A DNA stretch of 64,000 bases from Cheilinus undulatus. Its lineage: Eukaryota; Chordata; Actinopteri; Labriformes; Labridae. The notes under the pieces are model-generated. The model was not told the DNA's origin, did no database searches, and saw nothing but the letters and a program-made list of their open reading frames with translations. The stretch lies in assembly GCF_018320785.1 (NCBI RefSeq), contig NC_054875.1, positions 7,326,132-7,390,131 of the forward strand, read 5' to 3'. Positions 12,201-24,200 of this stretch are shown here, piece by piece (position 1 is the stretch's first letter; each line of letters starts with the position of its first letter). Position numbers and translations under genes: made by a program.

Positions 12201-15200
12201 TCTGTTATCACCACTGCGACATTCACAATGTCATCACCTGCCAGGCACGCCTCATACGTGGAGGGAGGGATGACGTGGCTAAGCTTCAAATCTGCAGAGA
12301 ATGTGTAGGATGTAGAAAAAATGAATGTGAGAGAGCAAATTTACAAAAAAGATTTAAATAATTCTTGCTGTTTATTTTCAGGTTGTGTAGTGGATGTCTC
12401 CTCACCTCCTCCGGTCTCCATGTGCACTTTTTTGCTCGTTTTCCAGAAGCTCTGTTGCGGGCCGCTGTTAAACTCTTTAAGCTGAGCGTTAACGTGTTCT
12501 ATCAGGACTCGCGGGGCATAAAAATGGCTTGTGATCGTCACAGTCAAGGTGATACCGTCACCCACCGACGGCACCCCTTCTATGTTGAGGGACACCTCCA
12601 GACTTGAAGAGTCTTCTGGAGCTGAAGGTCCTCCTAGAGATGAAGAGGAGGATGAGGTTTAAGATAAAACAGTGCTATTGATGCATCCATACAACACTGA
12701 CACAGCAGTTTTAGTCCTATAAAACCTTGGACCCTATAAGACATGGACATAGCCTCAATTAGCCATTGGTTTCTAGGCATTATGGGGCCCAATGATGACA
12801 GTCACCATGTAGGAAATGCTGATTCTTTTCAGTCTGAAAAAGGGCAAAGAGGTGAAACTCTAGACATACCTTAAGCCACCAGTCAAACAGCCAAAGCACA
12901 CCTGTCTTAAGGATAAGCCCCCCTCTATAATGCAAAACTATGCCTAAATAAAATTGTACTAAAATCTTAACCTCTATTAATGTTGGATGTTGACACCATC
13001 CCAGTGTTAAACATTAATGTCAACCTGAATTTCATATCTGACCAAAACATAACATCTTCATGCTGATATTTACCATCAACTTAACATTTTAAACAAAACT
13101 GAGCAGCTGCCCTCATACTTGGATATTGCCAAATCAACACTGATTTTTGATGCCACCTAATTCTCATTTACTACCAACTTCTGTCTGACTACAGTCAAAC
13201 ATTTTTTGTTTGTTAAACTGACATCCAGAGTTAACCAGACATGCAGGGGTGGAAAGTAACAAATTATATTTATTCAAATTAGTGTAACTGATAGGGTTTT
13301 TTGGGGGGTAATTTCCACAGGTTTTAGGCAGAGTGTTTACTTATGTTTGGATGTTGTCTGTTGTACATGGACCCCTGCTGGGGTCCTTTTGCTCATGTTT
13401 CTGGTGGACTGATGTTATTTTTGATGTGACACATATGCATCATGACTGAAGTTATCCACAGAATAAGAGTTACTGCCTGTGACTCTTGGGTATTCCTCAA
13501 TGCACAGTATGTAAAATTATGCAACCAGGGTGCTCTCAACCAAAACAATAACATTTATGATGAGTCAGACCAGCGGTCTGATTGTTGGAACAACACATGT
13601 AGAAACCAATGGTTCACCTTTCTGCAGCTCATAAAGACACGGCAGTGGGAACCAAAAATCTCAAATTGTCTCTCGAAATTTTAAAACTTTTTAATGGTTG
13701 TAAAGAGCTGAAAATGATCATTTGTTGAATTTGCAGCATTAGGTCATATTTACTGAAATCAAAAGATTTTTCAATCAAAAACATCTTAACAGGCCAAGTT
13801 CCATGTTAACAAGAACCCGTCTTTGATATCATCTTCACAATTCTTGCATCCACTGAGCTTGTGAGTTCTTAAGAGAGTTTCTGCTTGAATTTCTTTATGA
13901 CATGTCAGAATCCCAGAGCTGCTGTTTGATGTGAACTGCCTCCCACCCTCATAGATCTTCTGCTCAAGGATGCTCCAAAAGTTCTCAATAGGGTCGAGGT
14001 CAGGGGAGGATGAGGGCCACACCATGAGTTTGTCTCCTTTTATGCCCATAGCCAATGACACAGAGGGATTCTTTGCAGCATGAGATGGTGAATTGTCATG
14101 CATGAAGATCATTTTGCTACAGAAGGCACGGTTCTTCTTTTTCTACCATGGGAGAAAGTGGTCAGTCAGAAACTCTAGATACTTTGCCGAGGTCATTTTC
14201 ACACCTTCAGGGACCCTCAAGGGGCATATCAGCTCTCTCCACATGATTCCAGCCCAAAACATGACTCCACCCCTTCCTTGTTGATGTTTCAGCCTTGCTG
14301 GGACATGGTGGCCATCCACCAACCATCCACTACTCCATCCATCTGGACCATTCAGGGCTGCAAGGCACTCATTAGTAAACAAGATTGTTTGAAATTTAGT
14401 CTTCATGTATTTCTGGGCCCACTGCAACCTAGCTGCTTGTGAGCATTGGTTATGGGTTGCTGAATAGTAGGTTTGTGCATTACAGCAGGCCTCTGGAGTG
14501 TCCTACTCCTTGAGGTTGGTGGGACTCCAGAGGTACCAGCAGCCTCAAATACCTGTTTGCTGCTTTGCAATGGCATTTTAACAGCTGCTCTCTAAATCTA
14601 ATGAATTTGTCTGGCAGAAGCCTTCCTCATTATGCCTTTATCTGCACAAACCCGTCTGTGCTCTGAATCAGCCACAAATTCCTTCACCTTGTCATCTGCT
14701 GCTGTTGGTCCTCTGTACTTTTTCAACCAGTCAATGCTGTCAGCCGTCCACCAGGAAGATTTCAGTGCACTTCGTGCTTTCATCTGCTGAGAAGCTTTAA
14801 GGAGATATTGATTTGCTTTTCAAGCAGGACTGATGTTTTGTGATATTCAAATATTTTGAGATAGGGATCATTTTTTTTTTATTATTTTGTTCTGTAAACT
14901 TTAATCATCATTAAAACAAAAAAAGGCTTGAAATGTCTCTGTAATACTGAATCTGGAATATGTAAGTTTCACTTCTAGAATTAAATCACAGGGAAAAATG
15001 GACTTTTTCATAATCTAAATTTTTAGATGCACCTGTATATATTTCTGTATGAATAAAGAAACACAAAGATGCTTTGCTGCACAATACCTACCACTCTGGC
15101 ATGACCGCATCATCATATCTCCAGGGCCGCCGCCCCCTGGGAAAGAATAAAAAGAAAAAAGAAAATGAGTAAAAAAGGTAACATTAACACATATATCACA

Positions 15201-18200
15201 CATCTATCATTCTGACTCTTTTCATTTTAAAGTTTTATAACTCGTTAGCACAATGGTCTGTAAAGAGTCAACTGATCTAAGCTCCATCCTCTGTGATTTC
15301 AAATCTGAGGGAATTGTGGAGTGAGTTTCCATGCCTTTGGGCAGAGTGTTTACTTATGTTTGGATGTTGTCTGTTGTACAGGGACCCGTGCTGGGGTTCT
15401 GTTGCTCATGTTCCTGGTGGACTGTTGTTATTTTTGATGTGAGACACAGTTGCACCATGACTGAAGTTATCCACAGAGTTAGGGTTACTGCCTGTGACTC
15501 TTGGGTATTCCTCAATGCACAGTATGTACAATCCCGCAACCAGGGTGCTCTCAACCAAAACAATAACATTTATGATGAGTCAGACCATTGGTCTGATGGT
15601 TGGAACAACAACATATGTAGAAACCGCTGGCTCATCTTTCTGCATCTCATAAAGACACGGCAGGTGTAACCAAAAATCTCAAATTTGGTCTCATCAGACC
15701 AATGTGCAAATATCTACTGGCTTTTTTGCAGCAATTTCACCATGAATGCCTGAATCATGCTGTCTCCTCTGAACAGTTAATGTCACCATGTGTCTGCTGT
15801 GTTTGATAGTTGAACGCTGTGAAGCATTTACACCACTTTCCAATTTATTATGCAAATGATATTTTTCTGATCTTCTTATATATGATGCAAATGACGGTCA
15901 GTATATTTTCAAGTCATCAACCGTCAGAGCATAATTTAAATTTTATTGAACAAACCTCCCACCTCTTCTTTGATTTCACCTTCACAATTCTTGCATCCTT
16001 TGAACTTTTGACTTTTAGGAGAGTTTCTGCTTGAATGCCTTTACAAGATGTCAGAATATCCTCCCAGAGCTGCTGTTTGATGTGAACTGCCTCCCACCCT
16101 CATAGATCTTTTGCTTGAGGATGCTCCAAAGGTTCTCAATAGCGTTGAAGTCAGGGGAGGATGGGGGCCACACCATGAGTTTGTCTCCTTTTATGCCCAT
16201 AGCAGCCAATGACACAGAGGTATTCTTTGCAGCATTAGATGGTGAATTGTCATGCATGAAGATCATTTTGCTACAGAAGGCATGGTTCTTCTTTTTCTAC
16301 CATGGAGGAAAGTGGTCATTTAGAAATGCTTTATATTTGCCAAGGTCATTTTCAAATCTTCAGGGACCCTCAAGGGGCATATCAGCTCTCTTCCCATGAT
16401 TCCAGCCCAAAACATGACTCCACCCCCTCCTTGCTGATGTTTCAGCCTTGCTGGGACATGGTGGCCATCCACCAACCATCCACTACTCCATCCATCTGGA
16501 CCATTCAGGGCTGCAAGGCACTCATTAGTAAACAAGATTGTTTGAAATTTAGTCTTCATGTATTTCTGGGCCCACTGCAACCTAGCTGCTTGTGAGCATT
16601 GGTTATGGGTTGCTGAATAGTAGGTTTGTGCATTACAGCAGGCCTCTGGAGTGTCCTACTCCTTGAGGTTGGTGGGACTCCAGAGGTACCAGCAGCCTCA
16701 AATACCTGTTTGCTGCTTTGCAATGGCATTTTAACAGCTGCTCTCTAAATCTAATGAATTTGTCTGGCAGAAGCCTTCCTCATTATGCCTTTATCTGCAC
16801 AAACCCGTCTGTGCTCTGAATCAGCCACAAATTCCTTCACCTTGTCATCTGCTGCTGTTGGTCCTCTGTACTTTTTCAACCAGTCAATGCTGTCAGCCGT
16901 CCACCAGGAAGATTTCAGTGCACTTCGTGCTTTCATCTGCTGAGAAGCTTTAAGGAGATATTGATTTGCTTTTCAAGCAGGACTGATGTTTTGTGATATT
17001 CAAATATTTTGAGATAGGGATCATTTTTTTTTTATTATTTTGTTCTGTAAACTTTAATCATCATTAAAACAAAAAAAGGCTTGAAATGTCTCTGTAATAC
17101 TGAATCTGGAATATGTAAGTTTCACTTCTAGAATTAAATCACAGGGAAAAATGGACTTTTTCATAATCTAAATTTTTAGATGCACCTGTATATATTTCTG
17201 TATGAATAAAGAAACACAAAGATGCTTTGCTGCACAATACCTACCACTCTGGCATGACCACATCATCATATCTCCAGGGCCGCCGCCCCCTGGGAAAGAA
17301 TAAAAAGAAAAAAGAAAATGAGTAAAAAAGGTAACATTAACACATATATCACACATCTATCATTCTGACTCTTTTCATTTTAAAGTTTTATAACTCGTTA
17401 GCACAATGGTCTGTAAAGAGTCAACTGATCTAAGCTCCATCCTCTGTGATTTCAAATCTGGGGGAATTGTGGAGTGAGTTTCCATGCCTTTGGGCAGAGT
17501 GTTTACTTATGTTTGGATGTTGTCTGTTGTACAGGGACCCGTGCTGGGGTTCTGTTGCTCATGTTCCTGGTGGACTGTTGTTATTTTTGATGTGAGACAC
17601 AGTTGCACCATGACTGAAGTTATCCACAGAGTTAGGGTTACTGCCTGTGACTCTTGGGTATTCCTCAATGCACAGTATGTACAATCCCGCAACCAGGGTG
17701 CTCTCAACCAAAACAATAACATTTATGATGAGTCAGACCATTGGTCTGATGGTTGGAACAACAACATATGTAGAAACCGCTGGCTCATCTTTCTGCATCT
17801 CATAAAGACACGGCAGGTGTAACCAAAAATCTCAAATTTGGTCTCATCAGACCAATGTGCAAATATCTACTGGCTTTTTTGCAGCAATTTCACCATGAAT
17901 GCCTGAATCATGCTGTCTCCTCTGAACAGTTAATGTCACCATGTGTCTGCTGTGTTTGATAGTTGAACGCTGTGAAGCATTTACACCACTTTCCAATTTA
18001 TTATGCAAATGATATTTTTCTGATCTTCTTATATATGATGCAAATGACGGTCAGTATATTTTCAAGTCATCAACCGTCAGAGCATAATTTAAATTTTATT
18101 GAACAAACCTCCCACCTCTTCTTTGATTTCACCTTCACAATTCTTGCATCCATTGAACTTTTGACTTTTAGGAGAGTTTCTGCTTGAATGCCTTTACAAG

Positions 18201-21200
18201 ATGTCAGAATATCCTCCCAGAGCTGCTGTTTGATGTGAACTGCCTCCCACCCTCATAGATCTTTTGCTTGAGGATGCTCCAAAGGTTCTCAATAGCGTTG
18301 AAGTCAGGGGAGGATGGGGGCCACACCATGAGTTTGTCTCCTTTTATGCCCATAGCAGCCAATGACACAGAGGGATTCTTTGCAGCATTAGATGGTGAAT
18401 TGTCATGCATGAAGATCATTTTGCTACAGAAGGCATGGTTCTTCTTTTTCTACCATGGAGGAAAGTGGTCATTTAGAAATGCTTTATATTTGCCAAGGTC
18501 ATTTTCAAATCTTCAGGGACCCTCAAGGGGCATATCAGCTCTCTTCCCATGATTCCAGCCCAAAACATGACTCCACCCCCTCCTTGCTGATGTTTCAGCC
18601 TTGCTGGGACATGGTGGCCATCCACCAACCATCCACTACTCCATCCATCTGGACCATTCAGGGCTGCAAGGCACTCATTAGTAAACAAGATTGTTTGAAA
18701 TTTAGTCTTCATGTATTTCTGGGCCCACTGCAACCTAGCTGCTTGTGAGCATTGGTTATGGGTTGCTGAATAGTAGGTTTGTGCATTACAGCAGGCCTCT
18801 GGAGTGTCCTACTCCTTGAGGTTGGTGGGACTCCAGAGGTACCAGCAGCCTCAAATACCTGTTTGCCGCTTTGCAATGGCATTTTAACAGCTGCTCTCTA
18901 AATCTAATGAATTTGTCTGGCAGAAGCCTTCCTCATTATGCCTTTATCTGGACAAACCCGTCTGTGCTCTGAATCAGCCACAAATTCCTTCACCTTGTCA
19001 TCTGCTGCTGTTGGTCCTCTGTACTTTTTCAACCAGTCAATGCTGTCAGCCGTCCACCAGGAAGATTTTAGTGCACTTCGTACTTTCATCTGCTGAGAAG
19101 CTTTAAGGAGATATTGATTTGCTTTTCAAGCAGGACTGATGTTTTGTGATATTCAAATATTTTGAGATAGGGATCATTTTTTTTTTATTATTTTGTTCTG
19201 TAAACTTTAATCATCATTAAAACAAAAAAAGGCTTGAAATGTCTCTGTAATACTGAATCTGGAATATGTAAGTTTCACTTCTAGAATTAAATCACAGGGA
19301 AAAATGGACTTTTTCATAATCTAAATTTTTAGATGCACCTGTATATATTTCTGTATGAATAAAGAAACACAAAGATGCTTTGCTGCACAATACCTACCAC
19401 TCTGGCATGACCGCATCATCATATCTCCAGGGCCGCCGCCCCCTGGGAAAGAATAAAAAGAAAAAAGAAAATGAGTAAAAAAGGTAACATTAACACATAT
19501 ATCACACATCTATCATTCTGACTCTTTTCATTTTAAAGTTTTATAACTCGTTAGCACAATGGTCTGTAAAGAGTCAACTGATCTAAGCTCCATCCTCTGT
19601 GATTTCAAATCTGGGGGAATTGTGGAGTGAGTTTCCATGCCTTTGGGCAGAGTGTTTACTTATGTTTGGATGTTGTCTGTTGTACAGGGACCCGTGCTGG
19701 GGTTCTGTTGCTCATGTTCCTGGTGGACTGTTGTTATTTTTGATGTGAGACACAGTTGCACCATGACTGAAGTTATCCACAGAGTTAGGGTTACTGCCTG
19801 TGACTCTTGGGTATTCCTCAATGCACAGTATGTACAATCCATAACCAGGGTGCTCTCAACCAAAACAATAACATTTATGATGAGTCAGACCATTGGTCTG
19901 ATGGTTGGAACAACAACATATGTAGAAACCGCTGGCTCATCTTTCTGCATCTCATAAAGACACGGCAGGTGTAACCAAAAATCTCAAATTTGGTCTCATC
20001 AGACCAATGTGCAAATATCTACTGGCTTTTTTGCAGCAATTTCACCATGAATGCCTGAATCATGCTGTCTCCTCTGAACAGTTAATGTCACCATGTGTCT
20101 GCTGTGTTTGATAGTTGAACGCTGTGAAGCATTTACACCACTTTCCAATTTATTATGCAAATGATATTTTTCTCAGATTTTCCTATAGTCACATTATGCA
20201 AATGACAGTCAGTATAATTTTCAAGTCATCAACCGTTAGAGCACAATTCAGATTTTATTGAACAACTCTCCCGATGATAACTTCTTTTTTTTTTCTTTTT
20301 CAAATATAAAAACTTAAAATACAGGGAGCAGGTGGCCTAGTGGTTAAAGGCACTCCCCATGTATGCAGGCGGCCCAGGTTCGAATCCGGCCTGAGGCCCT
20401 TTACCGCATGTCTCTCTCCCCTACTCTTGACCCTGTTTCTGATTCTATCCACTGTGCTCCCCTATCTAACAAAGGCACAAAAATGCCCAAAATAAATGTG
20501 GAAAAAAAAATCCTCAAAATACACTGTTCCAAATTATTATGCAAAGCAGAGTTTCAGAACATTTTATAGGTTAGAGAGAACTGAAAATGATCATTTGTTG
20601 AATTTGCAGAATAAGGAGATCACATTTACTGAAATTAAAAGCTATTTCAATCAAAAACATCTTAACAGGCAAAGTTAGATGTTAACATAGGACCTCTTCT
20701 TTGATTTCACCTTCACAAGTCTTGCATCCATTGAACTTTTAAGTTCTTGGAGAGTTTCTGCTTGAATTTAGTTGCAAGATATCAGAATAGCCTCCCAGAG
20801 CTGCTGTTTGATGTGAACTACCTCCCATCATCATAGATCTTTTGCTTGAGGATGCTCCAAAGGTTCTCAGTAGGGTTGAGGTCAGGGGAGGATGGGGGCC
20901 ACACCATGAGTTTGTCTCCTTTTATGCCCATAGCAGCCAATGACACAGAGGTATTCTTTACAGCATGAGATGGTGAATTGTCATGCATGAAGATCATTTT
21001 GCTACGGAAAGCATGGTTCTTCTTTTTCTACCATGAAAGAGAGTGGTCTGTCAGAAACTCTATATACTTTGCCGAGGTCATTTTTACACCTTCAGGGACC
21101 CTCAAGGGGCCTAACAGGCTCTCTCCCCATGATTCCAGCCCAAAACATGACTCCACCCCCTCCTTGCTGATGTTTCAGCCTTGCTGGGACATGTTGGCCA

Positions 21201-24200
21201 TCCACCAACCATCCACTACTCCTCCATCTGGACCATCCAGGGCTGCATGGCGCTCACCAGTAAACAAGATTGTTTGAAATTTAGTCTTCATGTATTTCTG
21301 GGCCCACCAGACCAACCATTTCTGCTTGTGAGCATTGGTTAGGAGTGGCTGAATAGTAGGTTTGTGCATTACAGCAAGCCTCTGGAGGATCCTACACCTC
21401 AAGGTTTGTGGAACTCCAGAGGCACCAGCAGCTTCAAATACCTGTTTGCAGGTTTGTAACGGCATTTTTGCAGCTGCTCTCTTAATCCCATGAATTTGTC
21501 TGGCAGAAGCCTTCCTCATTATGCCTTTATCTGCACGAACCCATCTGTGCTCTGAATCAGCCACAAATTTCTTCACAGTACAATGATCACACAAGTTTTT
21601 GTGAAATATCTAATGTTTTCATACCTTGTCCAAGGCAATGTACTATTCAATGCTTGTCGGCAGCAGAGTGATCCTTTTGTCTTTCCCATATTGCTTGAAA
21701 GCTGTGGCCTGCTTAATAATGTGGAACGTCCTTCTTAAGTAGTTTTCCTTTAATTGGGCTCATCTGGCAAACTAATGATTACAGGAGTTTAATTGAAAAA
21801 CAAAAAATCAAATGTTAATGACACTAAAATCCAATTAGCATTACAATTTGGAATGCAGTTTATGTGGGCTAATCTTAGAGGCTGTGGATTTACTGTTTCT
21901 GAGGTTGGTAACCCAACCTCTGCAGCAGAGGTAACTCTTGGTCTTCCTTTTCTGGGTTGGTCCTGATGAGAGGCAGTTTCATCACAGCATTTGATGGTTG
22001 ACTTCACTTGAGGATATGTTCAGAGTTCATCACACGAAGCCTCCACCGTTGATGAACTTATACGTGTTGATGACTCAGTATACACAAGTATTGGTTTTTA
22101 AGCTGTAAAATAGCTACAGATTTATACAGTATCTAATCTGACACTGGGGTAATTTCACCTGACCTGGGATCAGTAGGGTACTTTAACTATACAGAGCCCA
22201 GTGTGCAGAGAGAGAGGGGGGAGAGATTTATAGCAGAGTTATCGCTCACACCATATAATCTGGAGCCTGATCAGAGTTCCAAGCACTTCTGCTAAATAAA
22301 ACCCTGACTTTTTAACTCATATGAGCCCCTACAGTCATTACTCTACACGTGTGTATACTATCTGAATCCCCCTGGCATTCCTTTATGTGCCATAAACGCT
22401 GCCATCTCTCTGCGTAATTTTGGATGCCTCTCAGTGCTGCACTAAAAAAGCTCTCATGTCACAGGACAGGCTGTGTTAAAAGATCTTTTTCTCAACCGTT
22501 ACCAGAACAATTTGAACCATCTGATGAGAGCTGGAGGTGAATACACCACAAGATTAATAAACGATGTCCCGTTCAAATGTCAGTGATCAAGATCACAGTT
22601 TCACTTCTTTATAAAATGAAATAGAATTAAAGGTAAATTCACTTCAATTGATGATAGTATGGGACAATAATTTTATAAGAGAGGTTAAATCAGCCATGAG
22701 ATTAACCCCGGCACACACTTGTCTGCATATTTTGCACTCTCCTTTACGCACAGAGGATGAAAGGTGTATGTTATCCTGTGAACTGCTGTTTGTAGCTCAA
22801 ACAAGGGAGGAAGCTTTATTTCATAAACCAAAAACCTCACAGTTGTAAAAGCCTGACATTGCTGGAAACTGGTCAGAAACGTGGAATGGACTGGGATCCA
22901 TTAGAACAAGGTCGTATTGGAGCTGTGTGAAGTTAAATTCTTCAGCTCTTATGAAATCTTTGTAACTTGTTGTAATACAATGAGAAAATTTATAGATCTA
23001 AAATAATTTTAGTGCACTTCATGCTTTCATCAACTGAGAAGCTAAAAGGAATAATCAATTTCCTGTTCAAGCATGACTGGAGTTCTTTTTCTAACTTTGT
23101 TCGGTGTTTCACTATGGGAATCGCTTTGGCGTGACCTATTTGGAAGCTCCAATGACACAACGTCTGTCTGTGACAGACAGGTCGGACTGTGCTTGGGGCA
23201 TGCCCCCTCATACTATCACAGTCGACCCGCCTCTGTCAAATCATTCTCGCTTTCTTCCCATGAGAAATTTACGGTAGCTCCCTCAGCTCATCTAAGCTAG
23301 CTAGCTAGGCACTGCTAAACTGTTCATAGACGTCCCGTTAAGGAATACGTCGCTGTACGCTGTTCCCGGCTTCAGCTCGGATTTGCTGAGTAAGTCTGTC
23401 ATAGACTTAACTTACTGCTAACTTGCTAACTCAGAGCAGTGTCCGCGTCAGGCGAACTGTTCTTCGGTCACACGGTATTTGCTTACCGCTGTGCCGGTGT
23501 TAGAGGCTAACGTGTCAAGGCGAGCCTACTTTACTTTCAGGTTAGCGTTACGGTTAGCTGAGCACTGCGAGTCTGCTAACGCGTTACAGCGAGCATATCT
23601 CCTGCTCCTCAGCTAACGTTAGCTCGGGCTAAACTCCGGATGCTAGCGACCTTCGCCGACGGGCTATAACATAACGGTCCGCCTAATTCGGCTTGGCCTT
23701 TTTCAGTTCTCCCTGGCAGTCATGTCTTCGGTCTCCACCTCTACCAAAGGACTGGAACTGAAAACCAAAGAGGCTTCATCCCGCCTGTGCCCCGCGTCAT
23801 GCGGGTCATCTATCTCCGGCAGGGACCCTCATCCGTTGTGCATAGTCTGCACGGGCGCTAAACACGCTCAAACATCCCTGGCTGACCCACAGTCCTGTTC
23901 TCATTGCACTTCGATGCCGGAAAAAATTCTGGAAAGGAGACTGAGAGTAGCGGTGGCTAACAGTCAGGATCCTTCCCTGACCACAGCCCCTCCGCAGGCT
24001 ACAACTAGCACCCATCAGCTGCGAGCTACAAAGAACTGGGCGGACATGATGGAGGAAGAATGCCCAGATTTACCTCCACTTTTCGAGGATCTACTCGGAG
24101 TGGAACCAGGCATGGAAGAGGCAGAGGGCAATGCTAACTCTGACCTACTCGACATGGACGAGATGGAGGATGTGGAGGATGACTCCACCTTCCCTGTCCA

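Larger units (their letters stand above)
13322..15345. repeat. Tandem unit copy 1 (carries 45-nt exon A)
   Basis: First of three direct units with 2153-bp period. Its 3' two-thirds is nearly identical to copies 2 and 3. Its 5' part (13322-13800) is more diverged and keeps a stretch around 13690-13790 that copies 2-3 lack but the outer copy (20580-20690) retains. Contains a DD37E-type transposase relic and a second Tc1-like remnant next to the exon. Confidence 0.92.
15346..17498. repeat. Tandem unit copy 2 (carries 45-nt exon B)
   Basis: 2153 bp, differing from copy 3 at only a handful of sites I could see (for example gaggtattc/gagggattc near 16220/18373). Boundaries are arbitrary within the period. 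Confidence 0.95.
17499..19651. repeat. Tandem unit copy 3 (carries 45-nt exon C)
   Basis: 2153 bp. Same internal order as copy 2: TIR-like stretch, antisense transposase relic, Tc1-like 3' remnant, 45-nt exon. The next partial unit begins at 19652. Confidence 0.95.

Noticed and set aside
15331..15669. 112-codon frame repeated in all tandem units
   Set aside because: Conserved only because the units are recent copies; diverged and broken in copy 1; no homology recognised; overlaps transposon-derived sequence.
20330..20400. Possible functional tRNA gene
   Set aside because: A and B boxes are present, but the cloverleaf is not complete and the sequence continues into a SINE body with an A-rich tail.
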